Below, piece after piece: positions 1 to 8,053 of a stretch of DNA of 64,000 nucleotides; the first letter of the stretch is position 1; each line of letters begins with the position of its first letter. Under the pieces are notes generated by a model, which had not been told where the DNA came from, ran no database searches, and was given only the letters and a program-made list of their open reading frames with translations. The stretch comes from Komagataeibacter diospyri (lineage in GTDB: Bacteria > Pseudomonadota > Alphaproteobacteria > Acetobacterales > Acetobacteraceae): assembly GCF_006538165.1 (NCBI RefSeq), contig NZ_BDLU01000001.1:1-64000 (forward strand), written 5' to 3'. The position numbers and the translations under genes are program-made.

Positions 1-117
1 GAGAACTTCTTCTGCAAGCTCAAGGAGTTCAAGCGCATCGCCATGCGCAGCGAAAAAACAGACAGATCATTCGAAACCATGATCTATCTCGTTGGCGCAA
101 TCATCAATTCAAGATAA
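1..117 (+). mobile_element. IS5-family transposase, C-terminal fragment
   Basis: The window opens inside a reading frame that encodes about 38 residues and stops at TAA. The peptide begins ENFFCKLKEFKRIAMR and continues through a hydrophobic tail ending INSR. This is the C-terminal signature of IS5-type DDE transposases: the first E is the last catalytic acid and the K seven residues later is the conserved basic partner. Only the 3' end is visible, so it cannot be said whether the element is intact to the left. No clear terminal inverted repeat was identified downstream. Family assignment is from pattern recognition; the exact IS cannot be named. Confidence 0.75.
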
Positions 118-129
118 TTCCCAACAGGC

Positions 130-170
130 CCTGAAAAAAAGCTTCAACAAAAACGTCTTTATGACTGCAG
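130..170. repeat. dispersed intergenic repeat, copy A
   Basis: A short AT-rich block with the core CTGAAAAAAAGCTTCA followed by ACAAAAACGTCTTTATGA. It is a partial member of a family seen at six other intergenic sites in this window. It matches the 3' half of the family, where the usual text is GAAAAAAGCTTCA, then a CCAGAAACTTCTTT-like end. It lies directly after the transposase remnant. Confidence 0.6.
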
Positions 171-177
171 GCTGTTT

Positions 178-194
178 CCTGACCTGAGGTCAGG
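178..194. promoter_or_regulatory. 17-bp palindrome upstream of the SDR gene
   Basis: The sequence is CCTGACCT-G-AGGTCAGG: two perfect 8-bp inverted arms around a single G. It lies about 115 bp upstream of the SDR start codon, a plausible place for a dimeric repressor or activator. There is no T-run after it, so it is not a typical terminator. It could also be linked to the end of the neighbouring IS. Function is not known. Confidence 0.35.
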
Positions 195-310
195 GCAGAA
201 GAATCACGAAAACGTGTCATAAAATTATGAATGTTCTGTGTGGCGTCAATGCCCTGAATGAGAATTTCCTTATATTTTAAAGAAGGTTACTTATTCAGGA
301 GTATAAAAAC

Positions 311-1081
311 ATGGGACGCGTATCGGGAAAGGTGGCGCTTGTTACCGGCGCATCATGCGGGATCGGCAGGGCGACAGCCCTGCTGCTGGCGCGTGAAGGG
401 GCGAAAGTGGTTGTGGCCGACCTGAAGGCGGATGAAGGTCGGGCCGTCGTCTCCGAAATTACGCAAGCAGGGGGTGAGGCGCTGTTCGTCCCGCTTAACG
501 TTACGGCTGAAGATGACTGGAAGCAGGCGATGGCCGCCATTGCCGCGAAGTTCGGGCGGCTGGATATAGCAGTCAATAATGCTGGCATCCTCTATGCCGG
601 TTCTGTCGAGACAACCAGTCTTGCTGACTGGCGGCGTGTGCAGTCGGTCAATCTGGACGGGGTATTTCTGGGCACGCGTTACGCCGTGGAAGCCATGAAG
701 CCACATGGTGGGGGATCGATCATAAACCTGTCCTCCATCGAGGGGCTGGTTGGTGACCCCACGCTTGCCGCCTATAACGCCAGCAAGGGCGGTGTCAGGC
801 TGTTCACCAAATCAGCCGCACTGCATTGTGCGAAACAGGGTTACAGGATCCGGGTCAATTCCATCCATCCCGGCTACATCTGGACCCCGATGGTGCAGGG
901 CTTTACCCAGGAAACCCCGGACCAGGCCGCAGCCCGGCAGAAGCTGATTGACCTGCATCCGCTGGGTCATCTGGGGGAGCCGGATGATATTGCCTATGGC
1001 ATCGTATTCCTGGCATCCGATGAATCAAAATTCATGACCGGCAGCGAACTGGTCATTGATGGTGGCTATACCGCACAGTAA
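311..1081 (+). CDS. SDR-family NAD(P)-dependent oxidoreductase
   Basis: A 256-residue classical short-chain dehydrogenase/reductase, the usual length. The cofactor motif TGASCGIG is at residues 12-19, NNAG at 89-92, the catalytic serine near 141-142 in NLSSIEG, and Tyr155/Lys159 in YNASK. An aspartate (D37) after the second beta strand suggests a preference for NAD over NADP. The closest families by pattern are R-specific alcohol, cyclopentanol and 3-oxoacyl reductase types; the substrate cannot be read from sequence. An AGGAG box sits 10 bp upstream of the ATG. The gene stands alone, with a palindrome upstream and a convergent gene downstream. Confidence 0.9.
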   Translation: MGRVSGKVALVTGASCGIGRATALLLAREGAKVVVADLKADEGRAVVSEITQAGGEALFVPLNVTAEDDWKQAMAAIAAKFGRLDIAVNNAGILYAGSVETTSLADWRRVQSVNLDGVFLGTRYAVEAMKPHGGGSIINLSSIEGLVGDPTLAAYNASKGGVRLFTKSAALHCAKQGYRIRVNSIHPGYIWTPMVQGFTQETPDQAAARQKLIDLHPLGHLGEPDDIAYGIVFLASDESKFMTGSELVIDGGYTAQ

Positions 1082-1152
1082 TGCAGTCCGTATTCATTTG
1101 AACGAAGCAGGTATCCGCGCCCCGTGGTCAATGCCGGGACGCGGCTGCCTGT

Positions 1153-2139
1153 TTACGGACAGCGACGCGGGACATAGGACACGACCCGGTCCAGCAGCGT
1201 ATCCATTTCGGGCCGGGCAATCGGGTCGATGCAGGTCGCCACATAGGCGCGTGCGCGCTGCTTTATGGTATTGGCCGAGCGGAGGCTGATGGAAAGCGCG
1301 TCACTTTCTTCAATCAGGTCCGCAACCGTCATGTGCCGCTGGAACGCGGTGCGGGCAATGTCAAAGGCGATACGCTCCACCACCGTTTTCATTTCCGCGC
1401 GGCCAAAGGCCGACTGGCAGTTCATTAATTGTGCATTGGCCTGCGCATACAGACGGATGACCGGAAGCTTGCCACTACGGTGGAAATGCCGGTGGTGCCA
1501 TGACCGTGCCCATATATGTTCGCGGTGGGCAGTTTCATATTCATGTATGTCCGTGCTGTCATCCCGGATCAGGGCATGTACCGCACGCGCGGCAAGCCAT
1601 GCGGACGCAAAATCGGGATAGGCCTGTCCGTTCCATAGCGGTTCGACACCACGTGAACCGGTGGCGAAGCGGAAATTACGTTGCCCGTCCACACCATACA
1701 GGATGGAGACGGATGGGTCCGTTAACGGATCCTGCCCCACGACAAGGATATGCCCCCCGTCACCCGCATGCATGTGGCGTTGCAGGGTAAACAGGTCGAA
1801 CAGGGCATCATCGTCAGCCGAGCGTTCAGCATGCGCCTTTACATAGGTCAGGAAAAGCGGATTGCGCACGCCGGTCACGCCACGGGGGCAGAAATCAAAC
1901 CGCCACCACCGTGACATCCTGACCATGTGGAACGCCAGCGCATTGCGCAGCCGGGTCAGGGCGGGGGAGACGGCGCCATCGTTGCACAGGGCCTGTATGT
2001 CACGGAACCGGGCCGTCAGCATGTTGATCTGCCGGGCGAAAGGGCGCCGGGGATCAAGATAGTGAAGAAACAGGCCCGGTGAGGAATGTTCAAGGTGCCA
2101 GTCGGCCGTGCATCCTGTGGTTTCACTCATGATTGACAT
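1153..2139 (-). CDS. hypothetical protein
   Basis: A soluble protein of about 330 residues that I do not recognise. There is no signal peptide or membrane segment. It is rich in His, Arg and Trp in the middle (for example WHHRHFHR) and contains a GDGGHILVVGQDP segment and a C-terminal helical half. Length, GC-rich third positions and the absence of a better frame support real coding. The start is uncertain: an AGGGA lies close to the ATG chosen here. Another ATG three codons downstream, or one 12 codons upstream, is possible. It is convergent with the SDR gene and divergent from dps, sharing an upstream region with a possible operator. Confidence 0.6.
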   Translation of the reverse strand: MSIMSETTGCTADWHLEHSSPGLFLHYLDPRRPFARQINMLTARFRDIQALCNDGAVSPALTRLRNALAFHMVRMSRWWRFDFCPRGVTGVRNPLFLTYVKAHAERSADDDALFDLFTLQRHMHAGDGGHILVVGQDPLTDPSVSILYGVDGQRNFRFATGSRGVEPLWNGQAYPDFASAWLAARAVHALIRDDSTDIHEYETAHREHIWARSWHHRHFHRSGKLPVIRLYAQANAQLMNCQSAFGRAEMKTVVERIAFDIARTAFQRHMTVADLIEESDALSISLRSANTIKQRARAYVATCIDPIARPEMDTLLDRVVSYVPRRCP

Positions 2140-2266
2140 GGTCCCTGCATGAAAAAAAGGAGTGCGGCATCGCATTCGTGCGATGCCGCAGGAGTTTTCA
2201 CGGCGGTGTGCTGGGAAATCGACGGTTGGGAAAACTGCCTGATCGTGCCGTGAGTGCCTTGGTCTT

Positions 2267-2291
2267 ATTGCAAACGAATATCAATTGCAAT
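2267..2291. promoter_or_regulatory. possible metal or peroxide regulator site before dps
   Basis: ATTGCAA occurs twice, 17 bp apart, around an AT-rich centre (ACGAATATCA). The second copy extends to ATTGCAAT. TTGCAA is self-complementary, so the site reads as both a direct and an inverted repeat. It lies between the divergent hypothetical gene and dps, about 140-165 bp before the dps start. Dps genes are commonly controlled by Fur/Irr- or OxyR-type regulators; assignment to one of them is inference only. Confidence 0.3.
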
Positions 2292-2432
2292 ACAAAATCA
2301 CGGGGTGAAAACGATACCACCCATGCATGCCCGTCCACCACGAACCGCGCCCATCGCCCGGCGTTAAGGGGGGCAGCCACCACGTTTGCGCCCGGCCATG
2401 GCGGGTGCTGCACCAGAACAGGGGAAATGATG

Positions 2433-2972
2433 ATGACAGACAGGATGGCACAGGCAGGCGCGGCCCATGTCCGGACCTATCTTGGTACGCCAACGGGCCT
2501 TAAGCAGGCAGCAGTGCATGAAATCGCTACAGGCCTGAAGGCGGTGCTGGCGGATGTTTTCGCGCTGTATATCAAGACCAAGAATTTTCACTGGCACATG
2601 AGTGGCCGCCATTTCCGTGATTATCACCTGCTGCTGGATGAACAGGGGGAACAGATATTCGCCATGACCGATCCGCTGGCCGAACGGGCGCGCAAGATCG
2701 GGGGCACGACACTGCATTCGGTAGGGGAAATCGGGCGGCTGACAAAGGTTGCGGACAATGATGCGGAATATGTCACGCCGGAGGACATGCTGGCTGAACT
2801 GCGGGAAGATAACCTGGCCCTGACGGCACGCCTGCGTGCGGTCCATGGTGTGTGTGACGAGGGTCATGACGTTGCCACCGCCAGCCTGCTGGAAACATGG
2901 ATTGATGAGACCGAACGCCGGACATGGTTCCTGTTCGAAGCTACCCGTCCGGCCTTTGGCGGGAATGACTAG
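2433..2972 (+). CDS. dps: Dps family DNA-binding ferritin-like protein
   Basis: Dodecameric mini-ferritin that oxidises Fe(II) with peroxide and stores iron, protecting DNA. The 179-residue product carries the intersubunit ferroxidase ligands at the exact family spacing: His53 (in NFHWH), His65, Asp69, Asp80 and Glu84 (in DPLAER). The basic N-terminus is short. Three consecutive ATG codons occur; the third is chosen because AGGGGA then sits about 7 nt upstream, while the first two are too close. The frame stays open 300 bp upstream, but that part has no Dps similarity. A strong terminator follows, so the gene appears monocistronic. The TTGCAA repeat upstream may be its operator. Confidence 0.93.
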   Translation: MTDRMAQAGAAHVRTYLGTPTGLKQAAVHEIATGLKAVLADVFALYIKTKNFHWHMSGRHFRDYHLLLDEQGEQIFAMTDPLAERARKIGGTTLHSVGEIGRLTKVADNDAEYVTPEDMLAELREDNLALTARLRAVHGVCDEGHDVATASLLETWIDETERRTWFLFEATRPAFGGND

Positions 2973-3002
2973 GGCGGTTGCTCCGTGTCGGTTCATATGG
3001 AT

Positions 3003-3028
3003 GGGGCGGGCTTTTTCCGCCCCTTTTT
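3003..3028 (+). terminator. rho-independent terminator of dps
   Basis: GGGGCGG stem, 7-nt loop, CCGCCCC, then five T residues. It begins about 30 bp after the dps stop codon and fits an intrinsic terminator in the dps direction. Confidence 0.85.
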
Positions 3029-3263
3029 CATGCCCATGGCGCGTGACGCCACTTTCATGTCCGGAAATGTCGTGCTGTCACGCAATGCCCGACACGCGGA
3101 GATAGGCAGGAGGGGCGGGTTGGTGTTATTCATGCCCCATGAAGCGCAGGGACAGGAGTAACACGGATAAGGGAATGGGACGCAGCTGTGGTTATGTGCA
3201 GGGGCTGGTGCGGGTTCTGTTTGTGTCGGCAGTCGGCCAGCAACGGGGCGGCAGGGGATGCAG

Positions 3264-4358
3264 ATGACGCCAGCCGGTCCTGATACGGCCTCCTCCCAGA
3301 TGGATGCCCCCCCCGCGGGCAGTCCGGAACTGGGGCAGTTCGCGTTGCAGATACCGGGCATGCACCTGAACAAGCTGTTGCAGGTGCTGGAATCGCGTGG
3401 TGTATCCGTTGCCCATATCCTGACCCGTTTCGGGCTTGACCGCTCCGGCCTGCGGCTGGGGGGATCGCATATCCTGTACGGGGATTATGTGCGCCTGCTG
3501 GACTGTATCCTGACGGAAGTCACGGTACCGGGGCTGGGTTTTCTGGCCGGGCGGCATATCAACGCAGCCGATTTCGGGGTGGTGGGCTATGCCTGCATCA
3601 GCGCGCCGACATGGCGGGAAGCCATAAGCCGCTTCATCCGTTATCAGGCCCTGCTGGGCTATGGCATCCGCATCCGGCAGAATCTGGTCGAAGATGCCCG
3701 CCATGCCGTGATCGGCGCGCGTGTCCTGCCCGAACTGCCCGCGCGTACCCTGCTGTATCTGGTGGAAGAATGGCTGGGTAACTGGAGCGCGTGGCTGGAA
3801 ACCAGTGGGCTGGACCTGGCGGAAATCCGTCTGGTGGTGCCTCGACCGGATCATGCAGCGCTGTACATGCGGTATTTTTCCTGTCCGGTGCGTTTTTCAT
3901 GCGCGGAAAATGCAATCCGCATCTGCCGCAGCCATCTGGGCAGCATGCCCGAAATGGCGAATGATATCGCAGCCAACATGATGGCGGATTACTGTGAAAA
4001 CATGTTGGCGCGGATCAACCAGAGCCTGAGCATTGTCGAACGCGTCCGACAGAGCATAAGCGCCCAGTTCCGCGCGCCGCCAAATGCCGCACGTCCCACG
4101 CTGGAGGTCGTCGCCGCCGATCTGGGCATGGGCGCGCGGACCCTGCGCCGCATGCTGGCGCTGGAGGGGGTGCGCTTCCAGGATCTTGTCAACGAACATA
4201 TGGCCCGTCTGGCGCAGGCCATGCTGCGCGACAGTGACCGTTCCATCAAGGAAATCGGCTTTTCGCTTGGCTATACAGAAGTGTCCGGCTTTCACCGTGC
4301 CTTCCGTTCATGGACCGGCGTGACCCCTGGTGCCTATCGAGAGGGCCGGGACGGATAG
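3264..4358 (+). CDS. AraC-family transcriptional regulator
   Basis: A 364-residue DNA-binding regulator. The N-terminal two thirds match the arabinose-binding-like ligand domain found in OruR/ArgR-type AraC proteins, including the segment ADFGVVGYACISAPTW. The C-terminal ~90 residues are a standard double helix-turn-helix: LEVVAADLGMGARTLRRML, then IKEIGFSLGYTEVSGFHRAF and the closing GVTPGAYR. An AGGGG box six nt upstream favours this ATG over one two codons earlier. The target is unknown; the next gene downstream is a 2-hydroxyacid dehydrogenase on the same strand after an AT-rich gap, a plausible but unproven target. Confidence 0.9.
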   Translation: MTPAGPDTASSQMDAPPAGSPELGQFALQIPGMHLNKLLQVLESRGVSVAHILTRFGLDRSGLRLGGSHILYGDYVRLLDCILTEVTVPGLGFLAGRHINAADFGVVGYACISAPTWREAISRFIRYQALLGYGIRIRQNLVEDARHAVIGARVLPELPARTLLYLVEEWLGNWSAWLETSGLDLAEIRLVVPRPDHAALYMRYFSCPVRFSCAENAIRICRSHLGSMPEMANDIAANMMADYCENMLARINQSLSIVERVRQSISAQFRAPPNAARPTLEVVAADLGMGARTLRRMLALEGVRFQDLVNEHMARLAQAMLRDSDRSIKEIGFSLGYTEVSGFHRAFRSWTGVTPGAYREGRDG

Positions 4359-4749
4359 GGATGGTTTGCATGAATTTAAAGTAAACTACGTATTATTGAT
4401 ATTTTGCAGGGGAGTGCCTACCCACTATCGTAACGTTTCCATTGGCATGCGTCGGCATACTCATGCCGTGTATGAAATGAACTGGTTTTGTGTATTGTAT
4501 TGAGTGTGGTTTTGTAGTATTTACTTATATTTTGTTTGTTTTATTTAATAATTTTGTCAATTCCTGAATGAATTATACAGTCAGTATTGTAAAAATTGTC
4601 CGTTCTGTCCATTGTGCATGTTGGCTGAAAATGGATGCGACGGGAAACAGCGCGTATTCGTAAAACCAGGTCACGGCAATCATGCCTGCCGCCGTCAGGA
4701 AAGTAGGCCATGGCGCAGGAACGGCAGGCCATTAAGGGAGAGAGAGTGG
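4359..4749. other. AT-rich intergenic region before the dehydrogenase gene
   Basis: No gene is seen. The stretch from about 4440 to 4610 is clearly AT-rich compared with its flanks. It holds a short inverted repeat (AATTC-CTGAAT-GAATT, around 4559-4574). It probably contains the promoter of the downstream gene. An AAGGGAG box close to the right end serves that gene's start. Confidence 0.5.
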
Positions 4750-5691
4750 ATGGCACGGCTTATTATCAGCGCGGATGGACCCGGTGCCGTGGCAGGATGG
4801 CGCGCCGTCTTCCATCATGTCGCCCCGGATCTGGAAACCTGTTCATGGTATGACCCCGGTCTGGAGCCGCAGGCGGATGATTACGCGCTGGTCTGGACAC
4901 CGTCCTCCACTGATCTGGCCCGCATGAAGGGATTGCGTGCGATTATCTGCACCGGGGCAGGTGTCAACCACCTGCTGGATGACCCTGCCTTTCCCGTCCA
5001 TGTCCCGCTGGTCCGCATGGGCGGGGACCAGACGGCGGGCCTGATGGCTGATTATGTATTATGGGCGGCGCTGGGGTTGCTGCGCGATGCCCGGACATGG
5101 GCGCTGCAGCAGGCGGTGGAAGTATGGCGCAATAACCGCGTGTCGCGCACCAGCACCGAGACGCGGGTAGGCATCATGGGCATGGGGCACCTGGGTGCGT
5201 ATGTGGCGCGTCACCTGCACCATGTCGGTTTCATGGTGTCGGGCTGGCGACGTTCGCCCCGGGATGTGCCGGGGATCCGCGTATTCGCTGGTGATGAAGC
5301 ACTGCCCGGATTCCTGCGTGACGTGGATATTCTGGTCAACCTGCTGCCCAGCACGACCCAGACGCGCGGCATGATCAATTATGACCTGCTTGCGCAACTG
5401 CCGCGCGGGGCGGGGCTGATCAATGTGGGCCGGGGCAATCATGTGGTGCAGGCGGACCTTATCCGCGCGCTGGATGAAGGCGTGCTGGGCGGGGCCGTGC
5501 TGGATGTGACCGTGCCCGAACCGCTGCCGGCAGGGGACCCGTTATGGAGCCATGAACGGATCACGGTCACGCCGCATGTGGCATCCGAAGCCTCGCGGGA
5601 GGCACAGGTGCGTTATGTCGTGGATGTCATCGGCCAGATGGAACGCAACGAGCGTCCCGCGCTGCTATGCGACCCCGGTCGGGGATACTGA
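4750..5691 (+). CDS. D-isomer-specific 2-hydroxyacid dehydrogenase (GhrA-like)
   Basis: NAD(P)H-dependent reductase of 2-oxo acids, most like the glyoxylate/hydroxypyruvate reductase A group. The 313-residue protein has the dinucleotide motif GMGHLG at 144-149 and the catalytic trio Arg228 (NVGRGN), Glu257 (PEPLP) and His276 (TPHVA). Length is typical. The open frame extends 46 codons further upstream, but AAGGGAG and the start of similarity both indicate this ATG. The exact substrate cannot be told from sequence. A dispersed repeat follows the gene. Confidence 0.88.
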   Translation: MARLIISADGPGAVAGWRAVFHHVAPDLETCSWYDPGLEPQADDYALVWTPSSTDLARMKGLRAIICTGAGVNHLLDDPAFPVHVPLVRMGGDQTAGLMADYVLWAALGLLRDARTWALQQAVEVWRNNRVSRTSTETRVGIMGMGHLGAYVARHLHHVGFMVSGWRRSPRDVPGIRVFAGDEALPGFLRDVDILVNLLPSTTQTRGMINYDLLAQLPRGAGLINVGRGNHVVQADLIRALDEGVLGGAVLDVTVPEPLPAGDPLWSHERITVTPHVASEASREAQVRYVVDVIGQMERNERPALLCDPGRGY

Positions 5692-5735
5692 TCTGTCAGG
5701 GATTTCTTCAAAACAACGTATTGATAAAAAATAAC

Positions 5736-5820
5736 AAGGTTTCTTTTGCACCCTCTTTTTGAAAAAGGGGTTCCCCCCTGATGTCTTTTTGGAAAAAAGC
5801 TTCATTAAAAAATTTCCCTG
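5736..5820. repeat. dispersed intergenic repeat, copy B
   Basis: A long member of the repeat family. It reads AAGGTTTCTTTTGCACCC, a loop region with TTTTTGAAAAAGGGG, then TGTCTTTTTGGAAAAAAGC and TTCATTAAAAAATTTCCCTGG. The order of blocks is the same as in copy F, with several substitutions. It lies between the dehydrogenase gene and the fluoride riboswitch. Confidence 0.65.
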
Positions 5821-5993
5821 GTAGCGTTTGAAACTGTCCCGCACACGTTCGGGATCCTGATGGTATGCGGCACGCATCCATGATGCGTGCTGTCTGTCAG
5901 GAATGATGCATGACCGTAGCCCGGGCAGGAACAGTGTTGCGGTCATGTGATCATGCTTGACCATAGTCGCGATCCGGGCTTTTAAGGATGGAC

Positions 5994-6060
5994 GGCAATG
6001 GACTCTGCCGGACCATGTTGGTCGAACCGCTCCCTGCCAGTGGGAGCTGATGATTCCTAC
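5994..6060 (+). ncRNA. fluoride riboswitch (crcB motif)
   Basis: The aptamer layout is visible. GGCAATGGACTCTGCC forms the first stem region and is followed by a small hairpin (GACC-ATGTT-GGTC). Next come GAACC and the perfect stem GCTCCC/GGGAGC. The closing conserved CTGATG-N2-CCTAC starts at the last base of that stem. This matches the known fluoride aptamer consensus, including the 3' CTGATG and CTAC blocks. The gene about 120 nt downstream encodes a CLC-F type fluoride/proton antiporter, the classic partner. Fluoride binding would be expected to switch on expression; the expression platform lies in the next ~115 nt and was not resolved. Confidence 0.9.
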
Positions 6061-6178
6061 CCAATGCCATTACGGCAACAAGGGGAGGAATCCGTGTAGG
6101 GTCATAGACATCATGTCCGCGTGCAGGCCGGAACTGCCTGCTATTCCATGAAAAAATTGCCGGGTCTGGCGAATATCA

Positions 6179-7555
6179 ATGAATATTGACGTAATAATGC
6201 GCGATGGCTGCCGTGTGGCGGTCATGTTGCTGAAATGGGCGTGTCTTCTTGTCGGGCTGTCAGCGTGTGTCGGCAGTGCGTGCGCCGTGTTCCTGTGGTT
6301 GCTGGATCAGGCGGCAGGGACACGGGTGTCCCACCCATGGCTGCTGTATGGCCTGCCGGCGGCCGGGATTGCGATCGGTCTGCTCTATCACTGGTTCGGT
6401 CGCACGGCGGAGGGGGGCAATAACCTGATCGTGGACCAGATTCACGAACCCGGCGGCGGCGTGCCCCTGCGCATGGCGCCACTGGTGCTGGTGGGGACGG
6501 TTGTCAGCCACCTGTTTGGCGCATCGGTCGGGCGCGAGGGCACGGCGGTGCAGATGGGCGGCAGCATCGCCAGTGCGATCGGGCGCCTGTGCCGCCTGCG
6601 TGACGTGCATGAAATCCGCATCCTGCTCATGTCCGGCATTGCCGCAGGTTTTGCCGCCGTATTCGGCACGCCGGTGGCGGGGGCCGTGTTCGGTATGGAA
6701 GTGCTGCGGGTGGGGCGCATTGAATATGGCGCGCTGGTTCCCGTTATCCTTGCCGCCACGGTGGCCGACTGGGTCTGTCATGCATGGGGGATCGAACACG
6801 TGCCCTATACCCTTGGCTTCCATGGTTATGCCGGGCGGGATGGGCGATTTTTCCATGCGGACATCATCCTGCTGGCCAAGGTGATGGTGGCGGGTGTGGC
6901 GTTTGGCCTGGCCAGCCTGTTGTTTGCTGAATCCGTACACCGGGTTGCCGCCCTGTTGCGGCGTGCCTGCCCAATGCCGTGGCTACGGCCCGGCATTGGC
7001 GGGGTGCTGACCATTGCGCTGGTATGGATATGCGGGTCACGGGATTATCTGGGGCTGGGAATTATCGCCCCGGAGGATGGGGGCGCGTCGATCCTCGATT
7101 TCTTCGGCCCGGGGCACTATCCACTGGCATGGGCGTGGAAGCTGGTCTTTACCGTTGCGGTACTGGCAGCGGGCTTCAAGGGCGGGGAGGTTACGCCCCT
7201 GTTTTTTATCGGGGCCGGATTGGGCAATACACTGTCCGGTATCCTGCATGCGCCGGTGGACCTGCTGGCGGCAGTGGGGTTCGTGGCCGTGTTCGCCGGT
7301 GCGGCCAATACGCCACTGGCCTGTACGCTTATGGGGGTTGAACTGTTTGGCGCGGCGGATATCGTCTATTTCGCTACGGGCTGTTTCGTGGCTTATGTCT
7401 GTTCGGGGCATTCAGGGATCTATCTGGCGCAACGCATCGCAGTGCCCAAGCGGTACACAGCACGTTCAATGGCGGGCGTGACACTACGGCAGGTCCGCGC
7501 GGGATATCAGCCTGATATACCCGGACCATCGATGGACGGAAAAACATCATCATGA
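6179..7555 (+). CDS. CLC-F type fluoride/proton antiporter
   Basis: A 458-residue inner-membrane CLC-family transporter with many hydrophobic segments. The usual chloride-selective GSGIP is replaced by GNNLI (residues 80-84), and the gate motif is GREGT (118-122, gating Glu120) rather than GREGP. Both are marks of the CLC-F fluoride-exporting branch. GFAAVFGTPVAGAVFGME and GGEVTPLFFIGA are also conserved. The fluoride riboswitch upstream strongly supports fluoride as substrate. The start has no good ribosome site; an in-frame stop ten codons upstream limits the options, and an ATG six codons downstream is an alternative. Its stop overlaps the next gene's ATG (ATGA), so the downstream genes are probably co-expressed. 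Confidence 0.9.
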   Translation: MNIDVIMRDGCRVAVMLLKWACLLVGLSACVGSACAVFLWLLDQAAGTRVSHPWLLYGLPAAGIAIGLLYHWFGRTAEGGNNLIVDQIHEPGGGVPLRMAPLVLVGTVVSHLFGASVGREGTAVQMGGSIASAIGRLCRLRDVHEIRILLMSGIAAGFAAVFGTPVAGAVFGMEVLRVGRIEYGALVPVILAATVADWVCHAWGIEHVPYTLGFHGYAGRDGRFFHADIILLAKVMVAGVAFGLASLLFAESVHRVAALLRRACPMPWLRPGIGGVLTIALVWICGSRDYLGLGIIAPEDGGASILDFFGPGHYPLAWAWKLVFTVAVLAAGFKGGEVTPLFFIGAGLGNTLSGILHAPVDLLAAVGFVAVFAGAANTPLACTLMGVELFGAADIVYFATGCFVAYVCSGHSGIYLAQRIAVPKRYTARSMAGVTLRQVRAGYQPDIPGPSMDGKTSS

Positions 7556-8053
7556 CCATGGATCCCGCCATTTTTCATGTCTCCACGCCATCTGGCCGCG
7601 TGGGGCGCGCCATGGCCACAAGCGGGCTGTGCCTGGCGGCTGTCTGCGTGGGACCGTTTGCCGACGCGCGGGCGACGGAAAATGTGTCCCCTTCGCCCGT
7701 GGCACAGCGGATCATCACACAGCGCATCACCGCACTGCCCGCGCGGGAGCGTCCCGGTATCATGGGACAGGACATGGCGTGGCAGATGACCACCTTCCTG
7801 TGTCAGGACGTTGCGCGCTCGGTGCTGGTGCGCAGGGGTGGCGCTGCCACATCGCTTCTTCCTGCAGGACGATCGTCCCGGTAGTCAGGTCGTGCTCAGT
7901 CCGGCCCTGATAGAAGGGCGCGGCCAGTACATGCCAGCCACAGGTCCGATGCGCTGGGTGGCGTTTACATGGGCCTGTCATCTTGACCCAGCTACCGGCC
8001 ATGTCGTGCATTTTGACGTAAATCCGGCGGCACGGCAGCGCCGGGGGTCATGA
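7552..8053 (+). pseudogene. secreted protein gene with frameshift
   Basis: The first frame encodes a signal-peptide-like start (MATSGLCLAAVC ... ADARA, from the internal Met21) and a domain up to about CQDVARSVLVRR, then soon stops. The next frame continues from VALPHRFFLQDD through MRWVAFTWACHLDPATGHVVHF and ends exactly at an ATGA overlap with the next gene. Removing one G from the GGGG run at 7835-7838 would join them into one protein of about 166 residues. The second part ends in a translationally coupled junction, so it was coding until recently. Causes could be a real mutation, phase variation at the G-run, or a sequencing error. No known domain was recognised. Confidence 0.7.
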
